This document shows positions 24,394-32,142 of a DNA stretch of 32,142 bases, in pieces. Each line of letters begins with the position of its first letter. Position 1 is the first letter of the stretch. Under the pieces are notes generated by a model. The model worked only from the letters and a program-made list of their open reading frames with translations. It was not told the origin of the DNA and made no database searches. The translations under genes were made by a program, and so were the position numbers. Origin of the DNA: Sunxiuqinia sp. (GTDB taxonomy: Bacteria; Bacteroidota; Bacteroidia; Bacteroidales; Prolixibacteraceae); NCBI GenBank assembly GCA_003246935.1, contig QKCF01000474.1:1-32142 (forward strand). Direction: 5' to 3'.

Positions 24394-26224
24394 CTCAAAC
24401 AACCCTTTCATTAAGCTATTGGGATTTTGGATCATCGGTATTTTGATCGCCAAATACCTCCCAATACTGCTCCTTGCCTTTATCGTTTGGCTAATCATTG
24501 GTAGCATTTGGTTCTTTAAACTTTACCAAACAAAACGGTATCCATTTGATTTCATCGGTTCACTGTTGCTTGCATCCATACTAATTCTTCTTTCATCCTT
24601 AAATTTTAAGCTGCAGCATCCCTCCATTCCTCGCCTCCCCAATCGCACTATTGAATTTTCAGCTATTGTTCTGGAAAATCCTCAAGAAAAGGGAAACAGC
24701 ATTCAAACGGTCCTTCGAATTGAGCAAGCTGATGTTGATTCGCTAATCGGATTCAAGCTACTGACCTGGGTTCAAAAAGATTCGATGATGCCGACGATTT
24801 CAGCCGGTTCAAGCATATTTGCCTCGACACAAATACAATCAATTGAAAATAGTGGTAATCCTTTCGAGTTCGATTATAAATCCTACATGGCACTGCAAGG
24901 TATCCACTACTGCTGTTATATTTCAAAGAAAGGAACAACTGTTCTCGAATCCAAGACTCGCAACCTGCGTTTACAGGCTGAAAACTTTCGGGAAAGACTA
25001 CTTGATCAGTTACGATTAGCCCTTGCAAAGCAAGAAAGCTTCGAGGTTATTTCGGCTTTAACCCTGGGATACCGGAAAGAACTAAGCCCGGAAACAAGGG
25101 AAAGTTTCACGGACACAGGTGCAATGCACGTACTGGCAGTAAGTGGGTTACATGTTGGCTTAATCTTCCTTTTCCTTCTTCAATTATTTAAGTTTTTAAA
25201 TCGGTTAATAGGCGGGAAATGGATCAAACTCATCGTCATTAGTACTTTTCTTTGGGGCTACGCCATGATTACCGGCTTCTCCCCTTCTGTTCAGCGAGCA
25301 ACGACTATGTTCACATTCCTTTTAGTTGCCGAAACATTAAACCGACGAAGCTCAATCTATAACTCCATCGCAGCATCAGCGTTCGCACTGTTGCTTATCA
25401 ATCCCGACATTCTTTTTGCTGTTGGCTTTCAGCTATCTTATGCTGCTGTTCTGAGCATTGTTTACTTTTTTCCAATCATGGAAAAGCTGCTGTCATCCCA
25501 AAACCCTTTCATTAAGAAGCCTTGGCAGCTACTGTGCGTTTCTTTGTCGGCGCAAATTGGGACATTCCCGCTGAGCCTCTATTATTTCAACCAATTCCCT
25601 GTCTATTTTTGGTTAAGCAATTTCATCGTTATTCCAGCTGCCTTTGCTCTTTTAAGCACAACGTTCCTGTTCTTTCTAACTTCCGCAATACCTCCGCTTT
25701 GCCATTTTATTGCTTTCATCCTTGACAATACAAATAGCGTTTTACTCTATGGCTTACAAAAGATCAGCAAACTGCCGGGTGCTGTTGTTCAGCAAATCTC
25801 CATATCGGGTTGGGAACTCACGTGTCTATTTGCAGTCATCATCTTTTTCGTTCTCTTCATTAATTTCAAAAAAGCACGCTATCTGCAATTTGGTCTTCTC
25901 TGCTTTCTCTGTTTCCTGATCATCGGACTAAAAACAAAGTTTGATCTGCTCGACCAGCACCAAGTCATCGTCTACAAAACAAAAAATCAGACTATTCACT
26001 TTATAGATGGTAGAGAAAACTACATCTTGAGTAAAGACACAGCTAAACTTAGCAATTATCTTTACGGAAATGTGCTCACTAGGCTATGGCTAGCCCCTCC
26101 TATTATCCTACCAATCTCCTATAAAACAACTTATATAAGCAACAATTTCATACTCAATGATGATATATGTCAATTTGGTGATCAAACCTTCAATTTAGAT
26201 GAGTTGCGTTCGATGAACAAGTAA
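24383..26224 (+). CDS. comEC: ComEC/Rec2-family DNA-uptake channel, C-terminus probably cut by a frameshift
   Basis: A 613-residue polytopic membrane protein. The N-terminal region (about residues 8-75) has paired membrane helices, followed by a soluble DUF4131-like region. The competence domain begins at about residue 240 with GAMHVLAVSGLHVGLIF and has many transmembrane helices to about residue 520. ComEC passes single-stranded DNA across the inner membrane. No metallo-beta-lactamase domain is present, as in many Bacteroidota. GTG 24383 is the only possible start (in-frame TAA at 24365-24367). The end looks premature: a +1 shift at the stop opens a further coding-like stretch, so the original protein was probably about 669 residues. 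Confidence 0.85.
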   Translation: MNFFSNNPFIKLLGFWIIGILIAKYLPILLLAFIVWLIIGSIWFFKLYQTKRYPFDFIGSLLLASILILLSSLNFKLQHPSIPRLPNRTIEFSAIVLENPQEKGNSIQTVLRIEQADVDSLIGFKLLTWVQKDSMMPTISAGSSIFASTQIQSIENSGNPFEFDYKSYMALQGIHYCCYISKKGTTVLESKTRNLRLQAENFRERLLDQLRLALAKQESFEVISALTLGYRKELSPETRESFTDTGAMHVLAVSGLHVGLIFLFLLQLFKFLNRLIGGKWIKLIVISTFLWGYAMITGFSPSVQRATTMFTFLLVAETLNRRSSIYNSIAASAFALLLINPDILFAVGFQLSYAAVLSIVYFFPIMEKLLSSQNPFIKKPWQLLCVSLSAQIGTFPLSLYYFNQFPVYFWLSNFIVIPAAFALLSTTFLFFLTSAIPPLCHFIAFILDNTNSVLLYGLQKISKLPGAVVQQISISGWELTCLFAVIIFFVLFINFKKARYLQFGLLCFLCFLIIGLKTKFDLLDQHQVIVYKTKNQTIHFIDGRENYILSKDTAKLSNYLYGNVLTRLWLAPPIILPISYKTTYISNNFILNDDICQFGDQTFNLDELRSMNK

Positions 26225-26387
26225 ATATGACATCTTCGGGACGCAACACGAACGTCTAAACTTCCTTGTTATCAACTCGTAATTCATCCTATTTAAAGTA
26301 GGCGCTTGCACTAACAGCACACGTTTAAAGTCGTACTCATTCTATAACTTTATCCCCACACAAAGCTCAACCAAAACGACTCCTTAA
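26223..26387 (+). pseudogene. Possible detached C-terminus of comEC
   Basis: Skipping one base at 26222 continues comEC as KYDIFGTQHERLNFLVINS, meets TAA at 26280-26282, then runs on in the same frame as FILFKVGACTNSTRLKSYSF to a stop at 26385-26387. The LNFLVINS ... RLKSYSF pattern resembles the final strand and tail of Bacteroidota ComEC proteins, and codon use matches the neighbourhood. Chance is not excluded over 54 codons. Confidence 0.45.
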
Positions 26388-26477
26388 CATCCGGCAAAAA
26401 AAAAATCAATTCCGTGGTAATTCATGTTTTTATGTGTTACTTTGCTTGGCGAATTTTAACGAAGTACGAAATACTCA

Positions 26478-27812
26478 ATGAAAATTGTTATTGTTGGAGC
26501 TGGAGAAGTTGGGACTCACCTGGCAAAGATGTTGAGCCGCGAAGATCACGACATCGTTTTGATGGATGATGATACCGAAAAACTTAACAAACTATCCAGC
26601 CAAGTAGACCTGCTTACCATTACCGGTTACGCCAATTCTTTTAAAGATTTAAAAGATGCCGGTGTTTCAAAATCCGATTTATTAATTGCTGTTACACCTT
26701 ACGAGGAACGCAATATCATGGCCTGTGTTATGGCAAAAGATATGGGCGTTGGAAGAACAGTTGCCCGCATTAATAATGCGGAATATTTGGAAGAGAAGTA
26801 CAAAGAAAAACTTCGCAACCTTGGTGTTGACGAGTTGATTTACCCTGAAAGTTTGGCGGGAAAAGAAATTGCATCATCTGTAAAGCAGGTTGGAACGCGG
26901 CAGTTAATTGAGTTTTCCGGTGGCAAGCTCATCCTGATGGGGATTAAAATTCGTGAAAATGCCCCTGTTTTGAACAAATCTTTTGAGGAACTTTCGTACA
27001 TCGAATCAGAAATACGTGCTGTTGCGATTAATCGCGAAAACCATACAATTATCCCTCACGGACACGACTATGTTCGCGCTGGAGATATCATCTTCTTTAT
27101 CACAACCCGAAACTATATGAATAAAGTTTTTGAGTTGACCGGTAAAGAAATTTTCCCTGTTCGGAATATCATGATTCTTGGAGGTAGCCGAATTGCTCAA
27201 AAGACAGTTGAACGGTTAGGCGACCACTACAACATTAAGATCATTGAAAGCGATAAAATCCGTAGCCAAAAAATTGCCGACCGGCTCGAAAATGTCCTGG
27301 TCATAAATGGCGATGGCCGTAACCTCGAATTGCTGAAAGAAGAGCGAATCGAGCGCATGGATGCCTTCATCGCCGTAACAGGAAACTCAGAAACCAATAT
27401 TTTATCGTGCCACATGGCAAAAAAACTCGGTATCAAAAGAACGGTGGCCGAGGTTGAAAATATTGACTTCATGGGAATTGCTGAAAGTATGGATATTGGT
27501 AGTTTGATCAATAAAAAGCTGATTGCTGCCAGTTACATTTACAAATACACATTGGGAGCACAAGTTGCGCAAGCAAAATGTTTGACTGCTTCGGAAGCTG
27601 AAGTATTTGAGTTTATCGCCAGCGAGGGCTCTAAAATTACACAAGCACCGGTTAAAGACCTTGGCTTCCCCGAGGATGCAACCTTGGGTGGTGTTGTCCG
27701 TGGGCAAATGGCCTTTGTTGCAAAGGGTGAGACAATCATTCAGGCAGATGACAAAGTGGTAGTATTTGCGCTTCCATCAGCCATCCGCAAACTCGATAAA
27801 TTCTTTAAATAA
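26478..27812 (+). CDS. trkA: Trk potassium uptake regulatory protein TrkA
   Basis: A 444-residue cytoplasmic NAD(H)-binding gate of the Trk system. It has two RCK halves, each with a Rossmann domain and a TrkA-C domain. The first glycine motif is VGAGEVGTHLA (residue about 5), the second ILGGSRIAQKTVERL (about residue 234). The following YPESLAGKEIA is typical. Its stop lies 22 nt before the trkH start, so the two form an operon. A near-consensus TTACTTTGC box lies shortly upstream, near 26438. Confidence 0.96.
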   Translation: MKIVIVGAGEVGTHLAKMLSREDHDIVLMDDDTEKLNKLSSQVDLLTITGYANSFKDLKDAGVSKSDLLIAVTPYEERNIMACVMAKDMGVGRTVARINNAEYLEEKYKEKLRNLGVDELIYPESLAGKEIASSVKQVGTRQLIEFSGGKLILMGIKIRENAPVLNKSFEELSYIESEIRAVAINRENHTIIPHGHDYVRAGDIIFFITTRNYMNKVFELTGKEIFPVRNIMILGGSRIAQKTVERLGDHYNIKIIESDKIRSQKIADRLENVLVINGDGRNLELLKEERIERMDAFIAVTGNSETNILSCHMAKKLGIKRTVAEVENIDFMGIAESMDIGSLINKKLIAASYIYKYTLGAQVAQAKCLTASEAEVFEFIASEGSKITQAPVKDLGFPEDATLGGVVRGQMAFVAKGETIIQADDKVVVFALPSAIRKLDKFFK

Positions 27813-27834
27813 TCATCGCTCAGCATTTCAGCAT

Positions 27835-29283
27835 ATGTTTAACTTCAAAGCTATAATAAAGATTCTCGGATTCTTATTAATCGTTGAAGGCGCATTTATG
27901 CTGATTTCGATGCTGGTTGCAATTCTTTACAGTGGCCCCGATGTATCGCCTTTATTAAACTCTGCATTAATAACGCTGGGCGTTGGCGGACTTACTGTCG
28001 GTGCAATGTTCAAAGCTGAAAAAAGAATCAGCAAAAATGATGGGTTCATCATTGTTAGTCTGGTTTGGATCGTTTTCTCATTTTTCGGAAGCTTACCCTA
28101 CCTGCTCAGCCATTCGATGCCAAGTCTTAGCGACGCTTTTTTCGAAACTATGTCCGGCTTTACAACCACCGGGTCATCTATATTAAATGATATTGAAGCC
28201 CTGCCACATGGAATTTTATTTTGGCGAAGCTTGACTCAATGGCTCGGAGGAATGGGAATCATCGTATTGTCTTTGGCAATCCTTCCGGTGTTTGGTATCG
28301 GCGGTATGCAGCTGTTTGCGGCCGAAGTTCCCGGTCCTGTTCCGGACAAGCTGAACCCTCGCATCCAGCAGACTGCAAAAAACCTGTGGGCGATCTATGT
28401 GTTGTTTACATTGGCAGAAGCACTGCTATTATGGCTCGGGGGAATGACTTTTTTCGATGCCATCAACCATTCTTTTACAACCATGGCAACCGGAGGTTAT
28501 TCCACAAAGCAAGCATCTATCGCATACTGGGATTCTCCGTTCATCCAATATGTCATCATTTTCTTCATGTTTATTGCCGGTACCAATTTCACGTTAAGCT
28601 ATAGCGCCTTTACCGGTAAGTTCGATAAGGTTTATAAAAATGAAGAATTCAAATATTACGTTCTGTTTATCGTCATTTTTACAGCGATTATATTCTCAGG
28701 CTTGTTGCTGACAACGCAGCTTGGTTACGAACAAGCATTCCGCGACACCTTATTTCAAGTTGTGTCCATCATCACGACAACAGGCTATGCTACGGCCGAC
28801 TACCTCACTTGGATTCCATTCCTGATGGTATTGATTTTCACCTTGTTTTTCTTCGGTGGTAGCGCCGGATCAACAGGTGGTGGTATCAAAATCATGCGGA
28901 TTGTTCTCCTTCTGAAAAACAGCTACTACGAGTTGCGTCGATTGTTGCATCCCAATGCGGTAATCCCTGTGCGTTTTAACAAGCGTTCTGTTTCGGAGCA
29001 AATTATCACCAACGTACTCGCTTTTTTCATGATCTATTTAATCATTTTCTTCGTGAGTACCATTGCGTTTACGCTGATTGAACCTGATTTGAACTCATCG
29101 ATGGGAGCTGTTGCTACCTGTCTGGGAAATATTGGACCAGGTTTGGGTAAATTTGGCCCTGCCGAAAACTTCTCTCAGGTTCCGGCAATTGGAAAATGGT
29201 TCCTGTCGTTCTTAATGTTACTAGGCCGCTTAGAACTCTTTACCGTGTTGGTATTATTCTCTCCTGCATTCTGGAAGAAGTAA
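27835..29283 (+). CDS. trkH: Trk potassium uptake channel protein TrkH
   Basis: A 482-residue membrane channel, partner of TrkA, importing K+. All four pore-loop segments are visible: FETMSGFTTTGSS, SFTTMATGGYST, SIITTTGYATADY and CLGNIGPGLGKFGP. The Gly-Gly-rich block GGSAGSTGGGIK precedes the last helices. ATG 27835 (MFNFKAIIKILG) is chosen; an upstream ATG at 27766 would overlap trkA by 47 nt and add a charged tail that does not fit a membrane N-terminus. Confidence 0.95.
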   Translation: MFNFKAIIKILGFLLIVEGAFMLISMLVAILYSGPDVSPLLNSALITLGVGGLTVGAMFKAEKRISKNDGFIIVSLVWIVFSFFGSLPYLLSHSMPSLSDAFFETMSGFTTTGSSILNDIEALPHGILFWRSLTQWLGGMGIIVLSLAILPVFGIGGMQLFAAEVPGPVPDKLNPRIQQTAKNLWAIYVLFTLAEALLLWLGGMTFFDAINHSFTTMATGGYSTKQASIAYWDSPFIQYVIIFFMFIAGTNFTLSYSAFTGKFDKVYKNEEFKYYVLFIVIFTAIIFSGLLLTTQLGYEQAFRDTLFQVVSIITTTGYATADYLTWIPFLMVLIFTLFFFGGSAGSTGGGIKIMRIVLLLKNSYYELRRLLHPNAVIPVRFNKRSVSEQIITNVLAFFMIYLIIFFVSTIAFTLIEPDLNSSMGAVATCLGNIGPGLGKFGPAENFSQVPAIGKWFLSFLMLLGRLELFTVLVLFSPAFWKK

Positions 29284-29393
29284 AACTTCTGTTTTTTGAA
29301 GCCGATTTCACAAACGACTAAAGCGTAGAATTATTGGCTCATCCCTTGACTATTCGTGAGTGCTTCGTAGTATTCGCAAAATCATGAATAATC

Positions 29394-30008
29394 TTAGAGC
29401 TCGACCTTGCCTTTTCCTTGACGGGTCACTTCCGGCTCCCCTGAAGTACAATCAATAACGGTAGAGGGAATATTCCCGCCAAATCCACCATCGATCACCA
29501 AGTCAACCAGTTTCTCAAATTTTTCGTCAATCAACTCCGGGTCTGTAGTATACTCCACAATCTCATCCTCATCCTTTACTGATGTAGACAAGATCGGATT
29601 CCCCAGTTCACGCACAATGGCCTGAATAATTGAATTATCGGGAACACGAATACCAACAGTCTTTTTCTTTCCCTTAAAATACTTGGGCACCTGATTATTG
29701 GCTTCTAGAATAAATGTAAAGGGACCGGGCAAGCATCGACGAATCAACTTAAAAATGTGGTTTGGAATAGGCTTGGCATAAGTTGCCAGATGACTTAAGT
29801 CACTGCAAATAAACGAAAAGTTCGACTTGGCAACATCAACACCCTTGATTCTTGCAACTCTTTCAACAGCCTTGGCATTGGTAATATCGCACCCAATCCC
29901 GTAAATTGTATCGGTTGGATATATGATAATACCACCATCACGCAGAACCTCGACAACCCGCATGATTTCCCGCTCATTCGGATTTTCATCGTAAATTTTA
30001 ACAAGCAT
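29394..30008 (-). CDS. L-threonylcarbamoyladenylate synthase (Sua5/YciO/YrdC family)
   Basis: A 204-residue protein of the YrdC fold that makes threonylcarbamoyl-AMP from threonine, bicarbonate and ATP for the t6A modification of ANN-decoding tRNAs. IIYPTDTIYGIGCDI, LPGPFTFILEA, KKTVGIRVPDN and PSTVIDCT are the family blocks. It lacks the extra Sua5 C-terminal domain, so it is TsaC- or YciO-like; YciO-type members can be poor catalysts, so the exact role is less sure than the family. ATG 30008 is chosen (the codon two places upstream is TTG). Confidence 0.88.
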   Translation of the reverse strand: MLVKIYDENPNEREIMRVVEVLRDGGIIIYPTDTIYGIGCDITNAKAVERVARIKGVDVAKSNFSFICSDLSHLATYAKPIPNHIFKLIRRCLPGPFTFILEANNQVPKYFKGKKKTVGIRVPDNSIIQAIVRELGNPILSTSVKDEDEIVEYTTDPELIDEKFEKLVDLVIDGGFGGNIPSTVIDCTSGEPEVTRQGKGKVEL

Positions 30009-30041
30009 TTGCAAGAGTTTTAAAAACAGTTAAATGTAACC

Positions 30042-30049
30042 CAAATTTA
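30042..30049 (-). promoter_or_regulatory. Promoter -7 box for the threonylcarbamoyl-AMP synthase gene
   Basis: The minus strand reads TAAATTTG, an exact TAnnTTTG match, giving a leader of about 28 nt to ATG 30008. Confidence 0.5.
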
Positions 30050-30091
30050 TGGAGGCCTCAAATAAATTCCCGAAATTCGCCATTCATTAGA

Positions 30092-30760
30092 ATGAAAATG
30101 GATAGAGAAATCATTTTGACAGAAGACGGTTCACACACCTTATATGTACCCGAATTGAACGAACATTTTCATTCAGTTCACGGGGCGATACAGGAGTCAA
30201 TGCACGTCTTTATTAAAAACGGGCTGTTTAAATCTGTAAAACAAGAGCTTTGCATTTTTGAAGTAGGGTTTGGAACCGGATTAAATGCACTGCTGACTTT
30301 GGCAAACAAGGGAGATAAAACCATTCACTATTATAGTATTGAAAAATACCCGCTGAAGCCGGAAGAGTATTCATTGTTAAACTTCACCCAACAGTTGCCT
30401 GAAAGTTTATCTCAACAGTTTGAACTAATGCATCAATCAGAATGGAACAGTGCCCAACAAATTGAGCGCGGATTTCAACTGACTAAGATAGATGCCGACC
30501 TGACCATTTTCAACTTTGACGTACTTCCCAAATTCGATTTGGTCTATTTTGATGCCTTTGCACCAAACAAGCAACCGACGATGTGGGACGAAAACTTGTT
30601 TGCCAAAATTGCTGCCCATACGAATGCGGGTGGATTATTTGTAACTTACTGTGCACAAGGTGAAGTACGGAGAAAACTAATGCGAAGCGGCTTCGAAATG
30701 CAACGAGTACCAGGCCCTCCTGGCAAAAAGGAAATGTTATTCGGGGAGAAACCTGCATAG
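30092..30760 (+). CDS. mnmD: tRNA 5-methylaminomethyl-2-thiouridine methyltransferase (MnmD)
   Basis: A 222-residue stand-alone MnmD (DUF752/MnmC N-terminal domain). It performs the SAM-dependent last methylation of the wobble uridine to mnm5s2U. The SAM-binding block is IFEVGFGTGLNALLTL. The catalytic-domain block is DLVYFDAFAPNKQPTMWD, and the C-terminus has YCAQGEVRRKLMRSGF and PGPPGKKEML. The FAD-dependent MnmC2 half is absent, as usual in this phylum. Met at 30098 is an alternative start. It is followed after 54 nt by the FKBP genes. Confidence 0.93.
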   Translation: MKMDREIILTEDGSHTLYVPELNEHFHSVHGAIQESMHVFIKNGLFKSVKQELCIFEVGFGTGLNALLTLANKGDKTIHYYSIEKYPLKPEEYSLLNFTQQLPESLSQQFELMHQSEWNSAQQIERGFQLTKIDADLTIFNFDVLPKFDLVYFDAFAPNKQPTMWDENLFAKIAAHTNAGGLFVTYCAQGEVRRKLMRSGFEMQRVPGPPGKKEMLFGEKPA

Positions 30761-30814
30761 ATTAAGTCAGTTCGAAAAATTACCCTATCTTCGTAGCTCA
30801 TAAAAAAATAGAAT

Positions 30815-31426
30815 ATGTCAGAACAAAACGAAAACAAACGATTGGAAGATTTCAGCTATGCTCTTGGATTGAGCATTGCAAGCAATCTAATTCAGTCGGG
30901 TGTAAAAACAGTTGACCCGGAAAATTTCATGAATGCGATTGAAGATGCATTTACCGGCAAGCAACCTAAGTTAAGCGTACAGCAAGCCAATCAAATTCTG
31001 CAGGACTTCATGGCTGAACAACAAAGCGGAGAAGCGACTCAAAACCTGGAAGCAGGTGTTAAATTCTTAGCCGAAAATCAAAAAGATCCTGAGGTTACAG
31101 AAACTGTGAGCGGCCTACAATATAAAGTATTGGTTGACGGCGATGGTGAAAAGCCATCAGCAACCGACGAAGTGCGTTGCCACTACCACGGTACATTAAT
31201 CGACGGAACGGTATTCGATAGCTCAGTACAACGTGGCGAACCTGCGACATTCCCTGTAAACGGCGTTATTCAAGGATGGGTTGAAGCCCTTCAACTGATG
31301 TCGGTAGGATCAAAATGGCGTTTGTATATTCCATCGGACTTGGCTTATGGTGAACGTGGCGCAGGTGGTGCTATTGGTCCAAACAGCACGCTTATTTTCG
31401 ATGTCGAATTATTGGAAATTGTCTAA
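30815..31426 (+). CDS. FKBP-type peptidyl-prolyl isomerase, cytoplasmic type
   Basis: A 203-residue FkpA/Mip-like isomerase. A helical N-terminal dimerisation domain (about 1-90, EDFSYALGLSIASNLIQSG) is followed by the FKBP domain (about 100-203), with VRCHYHGTLIDGTVFDSS, VIQGWVEALQLM and PSDLAYGERGAGG. No signal peptide is seen, unlike classic FkpA, so it should act in the cytoplasm. It is paired with a lipoprotein paralogue 21 nt downstream. A TATCTTCG near 30786 is a 7-of-8 promoter box. Confidence 0.92.
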   Translation: MSEQNENKRLEDFSYALGLSIASNLIQSGVKTVDPENFMNAIEDAFTGKQPKLSVQQANQILQDFMAEQQSGEATQNLEAGVKFLAENQKDPEVTETVSGLQYKVLVDGDGEKPSATDEVRCHYHGTLIDGTVFDSSVQRGEPATFPVNGVIQGWVEALQLMSVGSKWRLYIPSDLAYGERGAGGAIGPNSTLIFDVELLEIV

Positions 31427-31447
31427 TATTACCTTAACAAATTGAAT

Positions 31448-32142
31448 ATGAATTTTAAACCTGTTCTTGTGGCAATTGCTGCAGTAACTGCATTTACAGC
31501 ATGCCAGCCTAGTGGTCATTCTCCTGCGAAACTGACTACAAACATCGATTCAACAAGCTATGCTTTAGGTGTTGTAATCGGAGATATGGAAAAACAACGT
31601 ATCGACGCGACTCCTGGGACGAAAGACCTTGATATGGATGTTCTTCTTTCTGCTTTAACTGAAAAATTAAAAGGAGAAGAAACGCAAATGACTCCGGATG
31701 ATGCACGCAAAGTAATTCAAACATATTTTGCAGAAGCATCAAAAACCGAAGCTACAGAAAACCAGAAAAAAGGCGAAGATTTCCTGGCTGCTAACAAAGA
31801 AAAACCGGGTATTACAACAACCGAAAGTGGTCTTCAATATGAAGTATTGGTTGAAGGTACAGGCCCAAAACCAACTTTAGACGACAAAGTGAAATGTCAC
31901 TATACAGGTACACTGATTGACGGAACTGTTTTCGACAGCTCTGTTGAGCGTGGCGAACCTGCAGAATTCCCCGTTAAAGGCGTAATCAAAGGTTGGACAG
32001 AAGCCCTTCAAATGATGCCTGTTGGTTCAAAATGGAAATTGTATGTTCCTTCAGAGCTTGCATACGGTGAGCGTGGTGCAGGACAAGACATTGCACCAAA
32101 CTCAGCATTGATTTTCGAAGTTGAATTACTTGAAATTGAGAA
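31448..32142 (+). CDS. FKBP-type peptidyl-prolyl isomerase, lipoprotein (3' end outside the window)
   Basis: The frame is open from ATG 31448 to the window edge (231 codons). The signal peptide MNFKPVLVAIAAVTAFTAC gives a lipobox with Cys19, so the protein should be an envelope lipoprotein. An FkpA-like helical domain (TSYALGVVIGDMEKQRIDAT) is followed by an FKBP domain with VKCHYTGTLIDGTVFDSS, VIKGWTEALQMM and PSELAYGERGAGQD, ending near VELLEIE. It is a clear tandem paralogue of the gene before it and probably co-transcribed with it. Only the last few residues can be missing. Confidence 0.92.
   Translation, partial: MNFKPVLVAIAAVTAFTACQPSGHSPAKLTTNIDSTSYALGVVIGDMEKQRIDATPGTKDLDMDVLLSALTEKLKGEETQMTPDDARKVIQTYFAEASKTEATENQKKGEDFLAANKEKPGITTTESGLQYEVLVEGTGPKPTLDDKVKCHYTGTLIDGTVFDSSVERGEPAEFPVKGVIKGWTEALQMMPVGSKWKLYVPSELAYGERGAGQDIAPNSALIFEVELLEIE

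Noticed and set aside
29284-29393. Terminator between the convergent trkH and threonylcarbamoyl-AMP synthase genes.
   Set aside because: Only a 4-bp CTTC/GAAG stem with a T-rich loop is visible, too weak to call.

Overview
The window looks like a chromosomal segment of a Bacteroidota bacterium, most likely a Bacteroidales/Marinilabiliales relative such as Prolixibacteraceae. The taxon is inferred from protein style and from repeated Bacteroidota-type -7 promoter boxes (TAnnTTTG) upstream of genes; it was not tested by database search. Most of the DNA is housekeeping. I see no phage, transposon, CRISPR array, tRNA or rRNA.

Layout. 1-138: start of an acyltransferase-like gene (minus, cut by the window edge). 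319-2160: YgiQ-type radical SAM protein with its terminator. 2161-2584: an intergenic region with copy 1 of a candidate small-RNA element, then a 65-aa membrane protein. 2792-4969: TPR protein (minus). 5152-5553: GFA-fold protein. 5584-6214: broken VTT/DedA-like membrane gene. 6411-7625: TlpA-like lipoprotein thioredoxin. 7793-9347: pabB-pabC (4-aminobenzoate for folate). 9553-9928: acidic-tailed protein with a damaged start. 9992-13361: serine operon serC-serA-DUF1015 (minus). 13561-14298: ComB-like phosphatase. 14408-15496: gcvT. 15671-16030: Hpt protein. 16059-18642: clpB with a frameshift. 18643-19729: about 1.1 kb without a protein gene, holding copies 2 and 3 of the small-RNA element in tandem. 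19730-22438: ppdK. 22566-23108: secreted basic protein. 23302-26387: ruvX-def-comEC, with def and comEC damaged. 26478-29283: trkA-trkH potassium uptake. 29394-30008: threonylcarbamoyl-AMP synthase. 30092-30760: mnmD. 30815 to the end: two tandem FKBP isomerases, the second cut by the window edge.

The most interesting signal is a three-copy noncoding element (about 2346-2499, 19013-19157, 19175-19326). Read on the minus strand, every copy has the same architecture: four 10-bp direct repeats, a fixed 12-nt gap, a perfect TAnnTTTG box, an 80-90-nt transcribed stretch and an intrinsic terminator whose stem shows a compensatory base change between copies. The transcribed stretch carries a conserved antisense copy of an mRNA leader that includes a start codon (complement of AAACTAAYCAAA, then CTATG and AAAA). 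I infer a paralogous family of antisense small RNAs that mask the start region of mRNAs with such leaders, under control of a dimer- or tetramer-binding regulator.

The second theme is damage. Five genes carry frame-breaking lesions (VTT gene, acidic-tail gene, clpB, def, comEC). Two of them (VTT and probably comEC) carry both a frameshift and a nonsense codon, so the cause is either real decay or poor sequence quality. This has to be settled from the reads before functions are inferred for those genes.
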